From assembly GCA_001949185.1 (NCBI GenBank), contig BDGG01000021.1, positions 212,079-276,078 of the forward strand: 64,000 nucleotides of DNA, given 5' to 3'. The stretch comes from Ramazzottius varieornatus (taxonomy: Eukaryota; Tardigrada; Eutardigrada; Parachela; Ramazzottiidae). Both the position numbers and the translations under genes were made by a program. Within the stretch, counting starts at the first letter, position 1, and each line of letters begins with the position of its first letter. This document shows positions 38,942 to 53,728 of the stretch, one piece after another. Under the pieces are notes generated by a model that worked only from the letters and a program-made list of their open reading frames with translations, had not been told where the DNA came from and ran no database searches.

Positions 38942-40038
38942 ATGGCTGCCGAGAAGGATGAAACATCAGGATCCGGGTCAGAGTCCAGCGAAGAGGAAGA
39001 GATGGAGACATCTGGGACGGGCACGGAGATCGTTAACGTTGAGTTTGAAGCGCGCTCACCGGAAGAGGCCGATGCGGCCAGCATCCAGCGTCTGCTCAAA
39101 CAGCTCCTTCCTTCCGGTGTGGATCTGACTGCTCTGACACAGCTGGTGCTTTCGCAGAGCTACGTGGGAGCGGTGGTGATCCAGCCGAATGACGGCAAAC
39201 CAGCTGAAAGCGAGGCTTGGGATGACGACGAAGAAGACATCTTCGGCTTGACTACGCTGATCAACCTCCAAGCAAGAAAGGAAAACCCAGCGGTGATCAA
39301 TTTCCTGGATTATCTTAAAAGCAAATACGAGTCTAAAGGAAGATCTGTGGAGAACAAGGCCAAATTCTCCGACTTGTTCGAGGGTAAACTTGGCGATGTC
39401 GGATGGATCATCAACGAACGCTTCGTTAATCTTCCCTCTCAGCTGGCACCGAACCTCTTTGAGAGTCTGAGGTAAAATAGCCAGATGAAATTTTTGTGAG
39501 GGGTCTGCACCCTTAGGTGTTTCAGAGTCTGGTTGTATCCCAGTCAGTCGCCACGTCGGTTAGTGTAATGAGCAGCAAATGGAAGGTGGAATAACACGGC
39601 GTTCTTCTTCCTTTAGTGCCGACCTGGAGGAAGCTATCGCCAAATCTATGCCGTACAAAGTTTCCCGATATCTACTGATAGCTAAAGCTCACGTCCTCAA
39701 AGGTGGAACGATACAGAATCCACTCTTTGTCAACGACGAAGAGGAAATGTTCTTTGAGGTGGGATGAACGGACTTGTCTAACAGAATGAAGAGTTCTGCG
39801 TGTAGTCGGGAGTTATTAATCCGTATGCATAACAGCTTGACATTTGAACCGTGGTTCCTTGCAGGATGCACTAGCCTCGTTTGCCTTTTTCTTTACCGAA
39901 CAAGCAGATGAATCGGGAACTTCGGCCCATTCCAGAAGTAAAAAGAGCCCACTTCCGGTGCGCGTGGTGATGCTACTGGATCCCAAAGCCGTCAAAACTC
40001 ACATTCAAGCTTTCAAAAAGCTCTTTGAACAACGTTAG
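38942..40038 (+). CDS. BCCIP: BRCA2 and CDKN1A-interacting protein homologue
   Basis: Nuclear protein linked to p21 regulation, DNA repair and ribosome (60S) biogenesis. Three exons, 38942-39471, 39617-39758 and 39865-40038, give 281 aa in frame (human about 314). Family features: acidic Ser/Glu N-terminus (SGSESSEEEEMETSG), then VNVEFEARSPEEADAASIQRLL, DIFGLTTLINL, ALASFAFFFTEQ near the end and a basic C-terminus. Introns of 145 and 106 bp. Converges on CDK5RAP1, with a foldback repeat in between. Confidence 0.92.
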
Positions 40039-40065
40039 AAGTTTACAGGATAGCTTTCTTGGTTC

Positions 40066-40455
40066 AAGGAGAGCCTCGGCTGACTCCAGATGTCCAAAAA
40101 TGACTATTCTCGGTCGGTTGTTACAAAACATTGTGTTATCATGGTCGCATGAAGCGCATCGACCACTTAGGATCGAGTGGCATAAAGACTGAGTGCGCGC
40201 CATAATCCATATTTTGGCTCCTGTCAACGTTTGGAGGCGATCTGATGGTTAGTTCAAATGTCAGCCGGTTTCGGCATCTTTCATAATTCATATCTTGCCG
40301 AAATATGGATTGTGGAGCGCACTCAAACTTTACGCCACTCGCTTCCACGTGGTCTATGCACCTCATAGGATCGTAATTCAACAAAATCTTGTAACAACCG
40401 ACCGAGAATAGATTTTTTGTTTTGGAGTCAGCGGAGGCTCGTCCCCTCAATGCGA
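40066..40455. repeat. Foldback repeat between BCCIP and CDK5RAP1
   Basis: Left arm about 40066-40215 and right arm about 40280-40455 are reverse complements with interruptions: CTATTCTCGGTCGGTTGTTACAA at 40104 against its complement at 40392, ATCCATATTT[CT]GGC at 40207/40300, and GCTGACTCCA at 40078/40425. The loop is about 60 bp. It begins about 30 bp after the BCCIP stop, so it may be transcribed in the 3' UTR. Confidence 0.8.
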
Positions 40456-40650
40456 ATTTTTCATGACCCGTAAAACTGCAGATTCTTTAACATTAATACG
40501 GGTCAAGGATAACAAAGCCACCAGCGGTTATCGCCCACTCGTAAAAATATTTTCCTGAAGCCACAGCTTGTGCACACTATCTACAGCATAAAACTGGAAG
40601 CAAAACGTAAAGGCAAACGCTCCTTATGAAAATAACCGCAAATGCACTGG

Positions 40651-43592
40651 TCAGTTCGATGGAACTGCGGTGTGGGTCTCGACAACTGGCAAGTCTCGTT
40701 CGCGTCTTGCGGTTTGCCTGTCACGGGCCGCAAAGTCTTGTATACTGCTTAAACAGACAGCATCGGCATAAAGAGTCTGCGAACTGGCTTCTTGTACCTA
40801 ACCAGAAGAAAAAGTCCATCATTTGGAATGAAGTTCTCAACGCGTTCGACATGCAGCAGGTTCCAGCTGTATCTTACCAGCACTTCCACGTAGTCTCCTG
40901 GCTGTGGAGCAGCATACTCGACCTTACTGTTCGAACTTCCGCCTCTAGATATCCCAGCAACTTTTGGGAAGATGACTTTTGTTCCAGAGTCCGCTCTTCC
41001 CTGTAACTGACTGCTGGACCTTTTGCTGTCCTACGAATACACAGTGGTATACGGTCGTTTCTTCCCTTCCGAGATGACACGCTTTTTCGAAAGTTGATAA
41101 GGTGAGCACAACTTACGCCTTCGACGAGGACCAAGTGCCGTGATCCAATTTGTTTCTGGTTCAACTAGGACCAACAAGGACGTTAGCTGTTTGTGATGCG
41201 CCTAGCAGGGATGTGAGTGTGAGGCTCGTACCTTTAATGCAACATCGCGGAAAGTTGAGGTGACTTCCTTGAAGCGCCTGTTTTTGTCGGCCGGCGAGAC
41301 ATTATCCTCCAGTCTTTTATCAGCACTCGTACCCTAACGAAAGACAAAGCGAGTACGGTCTTGTGGACAGCAAGGTCCCAGCGGACTATACTGACCGGTC
41401 GCATGCTGTAGGGATAAGCATAGACGAATGCATAACCCACTTCCTTCAACAGGGTCAAGGTCTCCTTGTGAGCTTCCTAACAAAAGCCATGCAGCCACAG
41501 TGAGAACGAAGTTTAGAGCTGAACGAGGCCACAAGACTTCTTACCTCCGTTTCACCACAGAAGCCGGCGATAAAGTCGCTGGTGAAGGCGATAGGCGGTA
41601 TGATGGATCGTATACGGTGGACGAGATCGAGATAGACTTGTCGCGTGTAGCCTCTTCGCATGGCTTTCAGAACTTGACTACTGCCACTTTGCGCAGGTAG
41701 ATGTAGCTGCTTACAGATATTAGGTCGATCGCGCATTAGCTGTATGACCTGCAATCATGCAGTGGACTGTGATGCTAGAGGATGATATGACAGAGGTTGC
41801 GAGACTGGGTACTTGCTTCGTCGGGGAAGTCTTTGGGATGGGGCGACTGGAAGCGAATGCGCAGTTCCGGGTCAATGTTGGACACTTGCTCCAGCAGCTC
41901 CACAAAGCGTAGACCGCCGACTTTGGGCTTGTACAAAGTGCGGAAGCCGCTTATCAAGCCTGAAGGTGGGTGGCAAGTCGAAATGGACCTCTCTGTCGCA
42001 TCGCAGTAACTATTGACGTTCTGACCCAGTAATGTCACTTCTCGAATTCCCTAAACACAGGTGCAAAGTTCTCAGTTAACTATGCTGTCAAAGAAAATTC
42101 TAACAAGGATGTTGCAAGACAGTACACGAGGGTTAAACACCTGATCCCGCAAGGCCTTCACTTCGTTAAGGATGGAACCGACAGGGCGACTTCGTTCCTT
42201 TCCACGCTAAAAGATACTCTTGTTATTTCTTCTAGTTAGAAGACGGCGTGACGATCCGATGCTTGAGAGGCCACTCACCACAAAAGGAACGATACAGAAA
42301 CTACAGAAGTTATCACAACCTCTTTGAATAGACCTACAAGTCAAGAGACGTCAGCATCTACGGTTAAGATACTGGTTTCAGACTATTCAGTTGGCTAAAG
42401 CTTGACTAAGCTTACACGAAGGCTGTTGTAGGAGAGTTTGTCAGATGGACCGGTACTATATCCGCGTACGTTTCCTCTTTTGACAACAAGGTGTTGACTG
42501 TCAAAAGTTAAAGCAGAACGAGATCAGCATCTCCTTACTTAGCAAAACCGCTCGCCAACCACCGTAGGTCCATGGCAGAGGAACGGCATTCCGAAGAAGA
42601 ACATGCCACACACGTGTACCATACCTGCGGCTTGTCCAGATTCAACCTGCCGCAACAAGCGAGGTAAATCTCGATAAGAATCTGCAAAGAGGGCAGAATG
42701 TGGGTGAAGGACCGAAGGTGCATCTGCCTTTCCGCGGAGAGCCATGACAATTCACCTGGGCCGGCGATGACGTCCACCATCTTCTCTTTGTCGAGGATCT
42801 TGTCTTTCAGGCGTTCTGCCATACATCCTGTACATCGGATTACACACACTTCCCCTCTGGGATCATCAGCAGACAGAGATTATATGATCCGCCTACCGAG
42901 AAGGCCTACTTTTAAGCGCTCATTGTTTGCTGAGGCTTCTTTCCGCCTTCGTTGCTTGAAATAGTCTAATCGCTCCCATATTTTGTGCTCGGCGCTTTCT
43001 CGGATAGCACAGGTCATAATCAGCACTATGGATGCCTGCAACCCCAAACGTCAATAACCATTTGTCACCGATATGTGATAATTCTGTCATCTGAGGCTTC
43101 TCGGCAGGTTTCCGGCTGCGCAGTATTGATACTCAATCGACAGTCCATAATTTCATGTATACCAAAGAAATTTTGTCAACTTTGATGTATCCCTCCTTTT
43201 GCAGCACGGACCATACCACCTCCGCATCACTCGTGTTCATCTGGCAGCCATGGATCTCGAAGAACACTAATACATAAGAGACGCGGCGTTTAAGTTGACC
43301 AAGCCAGTTACAGAACAGAAAATGCCAAACAATCGTCCAGTGCTGGAGAATATATACCTCTGATACCGTGCCCTGATGAGCAGTGGGCTGCAACCGGACC
43401 CGCTGTCGGAGCAAGACGTCCGTGGGACAGAAAATATTGGAAATCGGGGCCATCCGGAAGTCGATGGGTGACAGCTCCAGAATGCTCTTTGGCACATGCA
43501 GATGCAGTCGCCTGTTTTCTCCGCATCAACTCGAAGAGTTGCTTGGCTGTCCGCAGTGGACGTAGATGGTGGCATTCTTTTAGATTGTACAT
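40651..43592 (-). CDS. CDK5RAP1: Mitochondrial tRNA methylthiotransferase (MiaB family)
   Basis: Converts i6A to ms2i6A at position 37 of tRNAs using two Fe-S clusters. More than ten exons on the minus strand. N-terminal cluster cysteines appear in [14 protein letters not shown] (about 43240), [13 protein letters not shown] (about 43005) and GCMAERLKD (about 42825). The radical-SAM triad is in [10 protein letters not shown] (about 42310-42335), followed by [12 protein letters not shown] (about 42020), [20 protein letters not shown] (about 41690) and the TRAM region, with [10 protein letters not shown] (about 40900) and [11 protein letters not shown] near the end. Start ATG at 43592 is followed by a plausible mitochondrial leader. 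All cluster ligands are present, so it should be active. Confidence 0.93.
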
Positions 43593-43938
43593 CGCAGATA
43601 TGTGACTACTTCAGTTTAGCCAGCACGAACGCCATTGCAAGTCCTAACCTAACACTAACTTAACGGGATACTAACGATGTTGGTAACCTGCTAGACAAAG
43701 GTCAGAATTACGCCCCCAAGTTGTGCGGCAGCCTGGCTGACTGGGCCCTGGCCCCTGGTCGAATCGCAGGTAGACTTGCTGGAAATTCTCAGGTTTTGGC
43801 GAATTGAAGGAAGCAGGTGTCGAGCGCAGGTGTGCAGTGAGCATCAGAACACAACGACACGCACCTAGAAACAGCGGTTCCGTCACCGTCTGACTCGATT
43901 GAATTCACTCGAACGCTGAATAACTACAGGACTGCTTG
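43593..43938. other. Upstream of CDK5RAP1
   Basis: Should contain its promoter. No coding feature recognised. Confidence 0.35.
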
Positions 43939-45095
43939 GTTGACGAGAACTTGCACTGCGTGCATTCAGCCGGTCAAGAGGCTGAATAAAGCAGTTGAAT
44001 TGAGCCAATCACAGATTTATACAGGAAATGGAGAATTTCCAGCAACTCTAATCGTAGGTTGCCAGGATCGCCAGGCGTTCTTATTTTGCAGAAATATGCG
44101 GGTAAAATCGTCAACATCGCAATGGACGACACGGTCTGGCGGCAGTCAAGCCTTCCCGTCAGTAGGGGCGCTCTCGGAACCAGACGCGTCGATCAACTGG
44201 CTCTCCCGGCCTCTCTGGCTTCCGTTCACTCGGCATTCGATCTGATGAAACAGATCTATCCTCAAGTCGACGTGAATTGTATAGTATCGCCGGCGATAAG
44301 CCACTGGCAGGTAAAGAGTATCTCACAGCCTCCCATTCTTACTCTCCGTTCAACGCAGAAGGCGTGGGACATCCCGATAGTTGACCAGCACTACCAAACC
44401 CTTCTGGATGCCAGTTCCCAAGCAGAAAGAGCCAGACTAGTTGCCGTATCAGCCAAGGACTCAGGAGCATGGCTTAATGCGTTACCCATTTCTGTTTTAG
44501 GTAATTTGCTGGACGACAACTCGTTTCGCATCTCAGTTGGTTTGCTTCTTGGGGCTAGGCTCCGTGATCCCCATGTTTGTCGTTGCAAAAAACTTGTCGA
44601 CGAGCTGGGGCGCCACGGCTTGTCTTGTCAGTTGAGTGCCGGCCGTCATTCTAGACATCCCGCTCTGAATGACTCCATCCACCGTGCTCTCATCAGCTGT
44701 AAAGTCCCGAACGTTCTTGAGCCCAACGGGATCCTCAGGGACGACCAGAAACGACCTGACGGACTAACGCTCATCCCGTGGCAACAAGGTAAGGCTCTTG
44801 TCTTGGATGTAACCTGTGTGGACACTGTTAAAAAAACATACCTTCGAGGATCAGCGGGGCAGCTCGGTTATGCCGCCCACAAGGCGGAAGAGCTCAAGAG
44901 ACACAAGTACCGCGATCCGGATGGTCGCTACCTGTTCTGTCCAGTAGCGTTCGAAACTTTCGGTCCTTTCGGGAACGAAGCATCCAGCCTTATCCAGTAA
45001 ATAGGCAAAAGAATAGCAGAAGCCACCGGCGAAACAAGATCTCTCTAATCCTGCCTCTGTTTTCGGAACCCTTTCTGGTCATAGAGGTTTGGAGG
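43939..45095 (+). mobile_element. 3' end of a non-LTR retrotransposon, 5'-truncated
   Basis: The open frame 44059-45000 encodes the region downstream of a reverse transcriptase: CRCKKLVDELGRHGLSC (Cys/His knuckle), then GRHSRHPALNDSIHRAL, KRPDGLTLIPWQQGKALVLD and a block ending VAFETFGPFGNEA. After the TAA the same family pattern continues (IGKRIAEATGETRS). This order is common at the C-terminus of LINE-type polymerase ORFs in invertebrates. No reverse transcriptase core is present, so it is a 5'-truncated copy. Clade not determined. Confidence 0.7.
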
Positions 45096-45508
45096 AGATC
45101 TATTCTATTGTCGATGTCAATAACCGAGATTTTTAGCTGAGTGGAATTGTTTTATTGTTTTGGAGTCTGGTTCTATCGGGCCTCTTTATGCTTTTGCAAA
45201 TTGGCTTGCGTTTTGTGCATGGCTGTAATTTTAAATTTTTGTTATGGAAACTGTGAAAGGTTTTGCAGAATGGACATTTTGGGCGAACCCTCAAGCCCCA
45301 CTTCCGGGCTCGGATTTGGTCAAGAATTTTTGGTGCCGTCGTTCGGCGTCTTCGAGCGAAATCACCAAAAATGCCATCGTAGGAAAAATATTGGCGCATT
45401 GTATTTGTTCTGAGCATTGAATTTTTGTTTTTCTGTTTGGGAAGAAGACGGCAGCGCGTTCCTTTCAGGCTCCACAGTAGCTTGCCCTCGGGTGGTTGAG
45501 GAGCGACG
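45096..45508. other. No gene recognised; upstream of ASXL-like gene
   Basis: May contain the real first exon of the next gene; the first exon there lacks an ATG at its apparent start. Confidence 0.35.
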
Positions 45509-48500
45509 TTGGCAGCAAGCAGCTGGCAGAAGCGACACGACTTGGTGCTGGCTGGACTAGTGCAGATCAATTCTTGGCCTTTCGTTAACAGTCTTAGCGT
45601 TCCTTCCGGTCCTTTCATGCATGATATGGATTATGAGGTACTAACAGTCGGTAATATCGCCGAAATCAATGTGAAGGACTTGGAAGAAAGGCTGATGGAG
45701 GGTGGAGGGCACGGGACACTGGCTCAGTACTGCCATGGTAAGTGCTGACTTATGCATCACCTGTTGCTCGTCCCCCTTCCAAGCTCAAAAGTGCTTACTG
45801 GCTGGAATCCCCTTATAGATTGCCAGTGGAAGGATGTAGGGAAGGTGGGGGAGGAGGGACACAGCACTTTGTCAGCGGACAGCAGCCTTATGGATACTCC
45901 GTCTCCTTCCGGCAGCAGCGATCCACCCACTCCACCTAGCATCATAGAGTCAACATCAACCATGCGTAGTCCTTTGGATGCGGAGGCTGAAGGCTTCCGC
46001 CTGGCACAGCAAAGTCTTGCCGCACGCTACAAGAAGGCACAATTGCCCCATCCGCAGATGTGCCTGCAAGAAGTCGAGGTATACAACGTAAGGCGACTTG
46101 TCGTTGTAGCTGCAGGAGTCGCTCTGTGACAAACTCCCACTATATTTCTCATTTTCAGCAGGACTCTTCCACTGTCGGACATTGTCAGATGATATCCGAA
46201 GACGGAGGTGACGATTTACCGAGCGACTGCGATTTAATTTCCGAGTGAGCTCAATATACCTTCCTTGTCTATGAATATGGAACCTGTCGTTGCAGACAGG
46301 TTTCCTCCAGATACATTTCGACAGGTTTCAAGGGAGTAAATAAGATGTCAACTCTGTCTTTTTCGCAGTGATGGCGAAAAGGATAAAAGACTAGCCGGTG
46401 AGGAGATGGCTGATGATGAGGAGAGGGGCGAGCAAGTGGCCGAAAGTGGCAGCGAGTATTTCACGATTACGGACACTGTCGATGTCGAGGAAGTTGTGGC
46501 CCACCTGTCCAGAGAAAGACTGTCTGCGCCGCACAAGGACGTAAGTCATCTCCTGTGGGAAATGCCTTTCGTCCTAGCTAGAGTGGCGGGAAACAGAGTT
46601 TGGCTTTGCAGGGTTCCCTGGTGGAAGAAAGTGGGCGCCATTCCGATCAAGAGATGGGGCAGTTGGTCATGGAAGGACAGAAGACAGATTGTCGCTGCGG
46701 GCTACTTTATTGGGGTACGACATTGCATTGGTGCATCCTAGTCTAAACAGTTATCCCTCTTACGGTCGTCCTTGATGTTTTTGTACAGTTGAGAAGGGCA
46801 GAGTAGGCTTTGGCCCTTTCCAGGGCTTTCGCCGTTTGACAGGCAGTGGCCACAGCTCGCTGAGCCTCAGCCCGGACGCAGACGAAGAAGAAGACGATAG
46901 CCTCCAAGCCGTGGCCGACAGAAGCGTATACGAAGGACTGCTCATACACCTTGATCAGCCTGACGAGATTTCCCTGTCCTCTCCAACGGCGGACCACACC
47001 CACAATGGCCAGCCGGAAGAATGGCCCCAGCTGGATGAGAAGGGAGATGGACAACATGTCTTTGCCATGCCAGAAAAGCTTCCACCGGGTATGGTATGTT
47101 GGAAATGACTTGAAATTGATACTGCTTGGCATGTGTTTCGATGGATGGAGTTGTCTCTTTAGGAGCGGAAGTTGAGGCTGCTGATGAGATGGAAGAAGAG
47201 GCCGTACTCTTGGCCAACGAAGGGGACAGCGGAAAGGGGCTCTTGCCGGAGCGGATGGGGCAGCAGACCTTGACGGCGTTGGATGAGGAGAGTTTGGGAA
47301 GGGAGAGGGTGTGGCAGTGGGAAGTGGTGGTCGACGAAGCGCCGCTGCCAGACGCTGCGGCTGGTGAAGGACCAGCAGCGACCGTGGGACAGCTGGTGAA
47401 CACTGTCACGGGCCATGACGTGCCCGAAAGCAGGGAGCAGTCCAGCGACAGTGCCAGTCGCTGTCGCCCTCTAGCTGATGGCATGATGATCGATACTGAC
47501 AATGCAAAGGAAGACACTTGTCCCCCACCCTCCCTCTCTCACTTTGCCCAGGTGGCAGCGCAGCTTTCCACTAGCAGCGCCGGTGAGGCCCAGGCAACTC
47601 TGCTGCCACCACCGCAAGTCATTCAGCCGACGGAAGGTTTTGTAGCTCAAAAAGCATCCATCGAAGAGGAGGTATGGTTCTGCGCTACCTCCATTGAACT
47701 GTACAAGCAAGTCCATCATGATGGGCATCTGTTTAGCTGTGGTGTGTTTATAGGTGGCGCTGGTGGCAAGGATGGAGACTTGTGCTGCGCTGGAAGTCCT
47801 GAAGGAGCAAGATATCAATGGGGGGAAGAAGGGACAAAGCGGCAAAGAGGAGCTGAAGAAGGAAGGAAAGAAAGTTGGCGCCCTGCAGAAGCGTCCAAAG
47901 GGCCCAAGGCGCAAAGGTCCGGCAGCCAAAAAAGCCAAGCGCAGCAGCAGCAGGTCGCCCTCGCCCGAAATACCTTTGCCCAAAGCAGCACCTCTCAGTG
48001 CCAAAATGGCCCATCAGTCTCCTCCACCGCCGGGAGCGGCTGTCAATCTTGTGGGGAAGAATGTGGCGGCTGTCCAGGGTCAGCACAGAACGGTTGCCCT
48101 AGCTGTGACCAAGGCCCAGCCCAAGAAGGTCGTCATCAAGGCCATCCATAGTAAGTGTCATTTCCCTCACTAGTCTTTTCAGTCCGACGAAAACAATGCG
48201 GGTCTTAATTTTGTGTGTTGCCTGTGTAGAGGCTGACGTGGACGCCTTTGTCAAGGACAACCGGGCCGATCTGGTCACGCATCATAGCCTACTAGGCCAT
48301 CAGGAGCTCTTTTACGACAAGAAGAACAAGGCCGTAGGTAGTCTTTCAAGGGGCCCCGTACCTGGAACCCTAATAACAATTTCCCCTAACATACTCTTTC
48401 CCCATAACTGGCAAACCTAACAGCCTCCAACCCGAAGAACTCTTGCCCCGAAAAATCAAAGCTAGACCCGAGTACCACTTTCCCCTAACAGCCTCCAACC

Positions 48501-50415
48501 TGATCAACTTCGACCCCGAAGAACCGCGGATCCGAAGACCACCTTCCCCGAAGAACGCTTCTCACTACACGTTTTCTGAGAAGCACCTGATCACTGATCA
48601 CTGCACCGTCAAAACGTTTTGTTGCCGCCGATACAGTGTGAGGCTATTACGTAATGCTCGCAGAGCTTACTAATAAACCTTGCATGCGACTCGATACCCC
48701 ATGTTATCCAATGTCAACCCACTTCAGGTGGTCAAACATGGGATTTTTGGGCACGAGCTGTCGTTGCGGAGCTGGTTTTGTTCGTAAGTTTGTGTTTGAA
48801 CCCCTCTGTTGAACTTTGCCCAGTGAAGGGCAAAGTACAACATTAGTGGAGATGAGCTTGTGAATGGAATGTGACTGAAGAAGCGAAAGTAGGTCACAAA
48901 AGAAGTAGATAAGGCTATAGCATTGTATTCTGAGTCACAGGGAGTAATTCAATGGTTGGGAACTTGGGATACGCGCTGCCATCATCCCAGTTCCCGTTTT
49001 CTTCCCTTTTAGCCTCCCTCGGCGGCAACAGTACCCGCAAGGGTGCCGCCCCACGAATTAACGATTGCTTCCATGAATTCCTAATGAGCATCATATTGCC
49101 TGATTTGGATGAGTTGACGAACGATATCAAGCTCGGTTTGTTGTTGGCACCAGAAACAAAAACTGCGTTGTCGATAGCGGAGCCACCACTTTTGTTGGCC
49201 GGGACAGACATTCCGACTTCCGCTGCATAAAAACTAAATGTAACTGAAAATAATCAGTCAACCGGTAGGGAACTTGTAGATAGTTATCAAAGGACCACAA
49301 CTCGAAGAAAAAGCGCAAATGAGAATGATGCTGTGAGAAATAAGATGCATCGATTCGATCGAACCAACTGTATACCGCTCTAGTTATTCAGTACGAGGTG
49401 CTTCACTCAACAGCAGCTCATTCGAAAAAACACTCTTTGTCACGATTCGAGCTGCGAGAAATACTTTCGCTAATTCATCGTTCGACCACTCATGGAGGGC
49501 CCGGAGGGCAAGTCCAAAGTCCAAACAATACAACAGATTTCTTTTTAGGGCAGAGTGTTCGTCGGGGCTACAGTTATTAGGGTTTGTGACTGTTAGGAGT
49601 CGAAGGTGTTCGGGGCCATAGTTCTTCGGGAATAAGGACATATTTTAAGGGTAGGTGCTGTTCGGTGCGAAGCTGTTAGGGGACAGCGTTCTTCGGGTCC
49701 GAGGTTCTTCGGAGCGACGCTTAGGAGGAGTTGGAGTTAGGGGGCAACGTACCCCCACCATTCAAAGGCCAAGGCCGGCTGTGCTTGTATAGTGGCTCTT
49801 TCTTGTTGTCTTGCAGAAGTTGGACTTTCGTAAGCAGGTTTTGGACAAGATGCCCCAGCAGATTTTGTATGAGATCTTGGCCTTGATGCCCAAAAAGTGT
49901 CTGGAGACTGACGGAAAGGGTCTGACGCGGTATGGGCAGCTTTTGCCAAACTTGTCGTTTTGTACCATCTGCCATGTTCCCTCTTGTCATCATTTCCGCA
50001 GGTTGAAGGTCGGCATGTTCTCAGCTGAAGACGCCAAGTTTCGCGCTGCCCTGCAGCTGTACCAGTCTCGTGTCCGCACTGGCCAGTATGACACGGAGGT
50101 GCGACGGGCCTATGTCCAATACGCCTTGAGCACTGTTGACCCTTGGAAATTGAAAAACTTTGAACCCGTCTATGGAATGGTGTAAGTGCTGCCGCCTCTA
50201 CATTGCATTTCGCTCTTAATGATGTCGCCATCACTGTTTCTTTCAGGATGGACCCTTCCTACGTCACAGGGACTCTTCACCATCTCCTCCAGGCAAAAGC
50301 GGCCCAAATGGCGGAAGAAAGCCAAGTAAGAGAAGGTGAGAACACAGAGACTACGAAGCCTCACAAGAGTCCACTGTATGCACTGAGCTTACAAAGCGCC
50401 CAGTTCTCTGGTTAA
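45509..50415 (+). CDS. ASXL-like protein with C-terminal DEUBAD domain
   Basis: About ten exons between about 45509 and 50415; start uncertain. Most of the protein is acidic and low complexity (ADDEERGEQVAESGSEY, DADEEEDDSLQ), with a basic nuclear-type stretch KRPKGPRRKGPAAKKAKRSS at about 47900. The conserved part is at the end: FVKDNRADLVTHHSL (about 48250), MPQQILYEILALMP (about 49850), ARGYVQ-like helices and WKLKNFEPVYG (about 50147). Pattern, spacing and the WK...FE..YG ending match the DEUBAD of Asx/ASXL proteins, which activates the deubiquitinase BAP1/Calypso on histone H2A. The HARE-HTH domain and PHD finger of ASXL were not found. Reading frame of the last exon is ambiguous (stop at 50415 or about 50338). 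Confidence 0.5.
48347..49765. mobile_element. Element with inverted CCCGAAGAAC/CCCTAACAG arrays, in an intron
   Basis: The 1.47 kb intron of the ASXL-like gene (about 48342-49815) has clusters of degenerate units at both ends. Left (48380-48565): CCCCTAACA, CCCGAAGAACTC, CCCCTAACAGCC, CCCCGAAGAACC. Right (49555-49745) holds the same units in reverse complement. Such inverted terminal arrays suggest a non-autonomous DNA transposon or foldback. The middle has no recognisable transposase. Confidence 0.6.
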
Positions 50416-50744
50416 AGTCTCCTTATCCTTTTGCTCAATCTTATATTGTCTTATGATGCGAGAGAAGTTCCTACTTGCCAAAAAGTGATTTCCCCTGATC
50501 GTCAAGATCACACAGCCTTTCTTCCCAGATTTTTTTACGGAAAGCTTTTAATCCCTACTTTAGCTCGTAGAATTTTCTTTCACGTCGAACCATTTCTTTC
50601 CTTGCATTTTCTTTGTTACTCTTGCAAAAGATGAGTTGAAAGACTGTTTTGAGAATCAAAATTTGCGCGCACTGGGTGTTCACATGTGTGCGGTTCGTTC
50701 ATCGGCAGGGAGGGTATCATCACACTCTGCCTTATGTTTCCCCT
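50416..50744. other. Convergent intergenic region
   Basis: 3' regions of the ASXL-like gene and TMEM184; T-rich. No gene seen. Confidence 0.35.
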
Positions 50745-52635
<1,891 letters not shown>

Positions 52636-53728
52636 CTCGCGGACAAATTTCACCGGTCGAAACAGCGTGCCCAAGTGATGGGCAAGAAGGAAGAGAAATT
52701 GGAGAAATTGGAATTAAGGCAAGGTAGCTTGTACTTCATGATGTGTAGAATGTGTCGGGGGTGTTCCGCTTTAGCCGTAGCTAGATGATCTGCCAAGCGA
52801 AACTGCGTGTTTACAGTGTGGTGTGATTGTTTTGTGCTGTTTTCGTTTCGATCGTCGATCGATGTGAGTTCTTGTGAGGCAGGTCGATCGGCCTTCTTAT
52901 CACTGAGAGACCCATTCAGCCATGTGTACTTTAAGTCTTTTTAGACGGCTGCGTCAGACCATTAGTCGCTTCGCAGCCTACATGCAGGTAGCGCACACCG
53001 ATGTCAGTACCGACCACATCCTATCATATGGACTGGAAATCAATGCAGGTATCGAGTATGGTGTGTATGGTCTGGCCTGCAGGCACCGTAAATGGCGGTT
53101 GTGGAAATACCTGTACTCTTACACACTTCGTTCTAACGTTGACGTCTCTGATGCCGCCAGCAGCTGCTTAGGTGTTACGTCACATTTTCGTAAGATTACG
53201 ATATTAGTGAGTATTCGTCCTGCAGTTACGATTTTTGATGACGTGAAGGAGCCATCGTCATTGTATTGCAATCGTCAGCGCCGGACGAATACTCACTATT
53301 AGGCAGTTGCCTACTGGGTTCGCCAGCTGCAGATGCCTTATGGACCCGGCATTAGTTCATCTCGAAGCATCCTGAAGACCTTATGGCAGACTGGATACGA
53401 TCTGCCATCTACAGTCTTGGGTCCGAGTCTGACAGCTCTGGCCGCGAATAAGTAATCCTCTAGCTGAACAGTACTTAGTGGTGCATGGCGGAAGTACTTC
53501 CAAAGCTGACAAAATATCGGCGATCACCCCGACAACAATCACCAGGCCAGCTTTAATTTGGCACGTCCATCGCAGGATGACAGCAGAGATTAGTCAGCAG
53601 CTACCGTCGTGTGTCTACTGTTTAGCCAACCGATGTTACGTAAGGACCATGGGAGGCCGAAATCTTGCCGGTTGTAGTTATCTGTGCTTGTGTGTGGCGT
53701 CACTGTGACGCTGTGAAATGCGTGGATC
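52636..53728. other. No gene recognised
   Basis: Divergent promoter interval between TMEM184 and the charged secreted-type gene. Several short ORFs without domains. Confidence 0.35.

Noticed and set aside
45133-45618. Minus-strand open frame at 45.1-45.6 kb as a gene
   Set aside because: No domain, and it overlaps antisense the first exon of the ASXL-like gene.
48380-49745. CCCTAA units as interstitial telomere repeats
   Set aside because: Units are degenerate, interspersed with CCGAAGAAC, and inverted at the two ends; not a telomeric tandem array.
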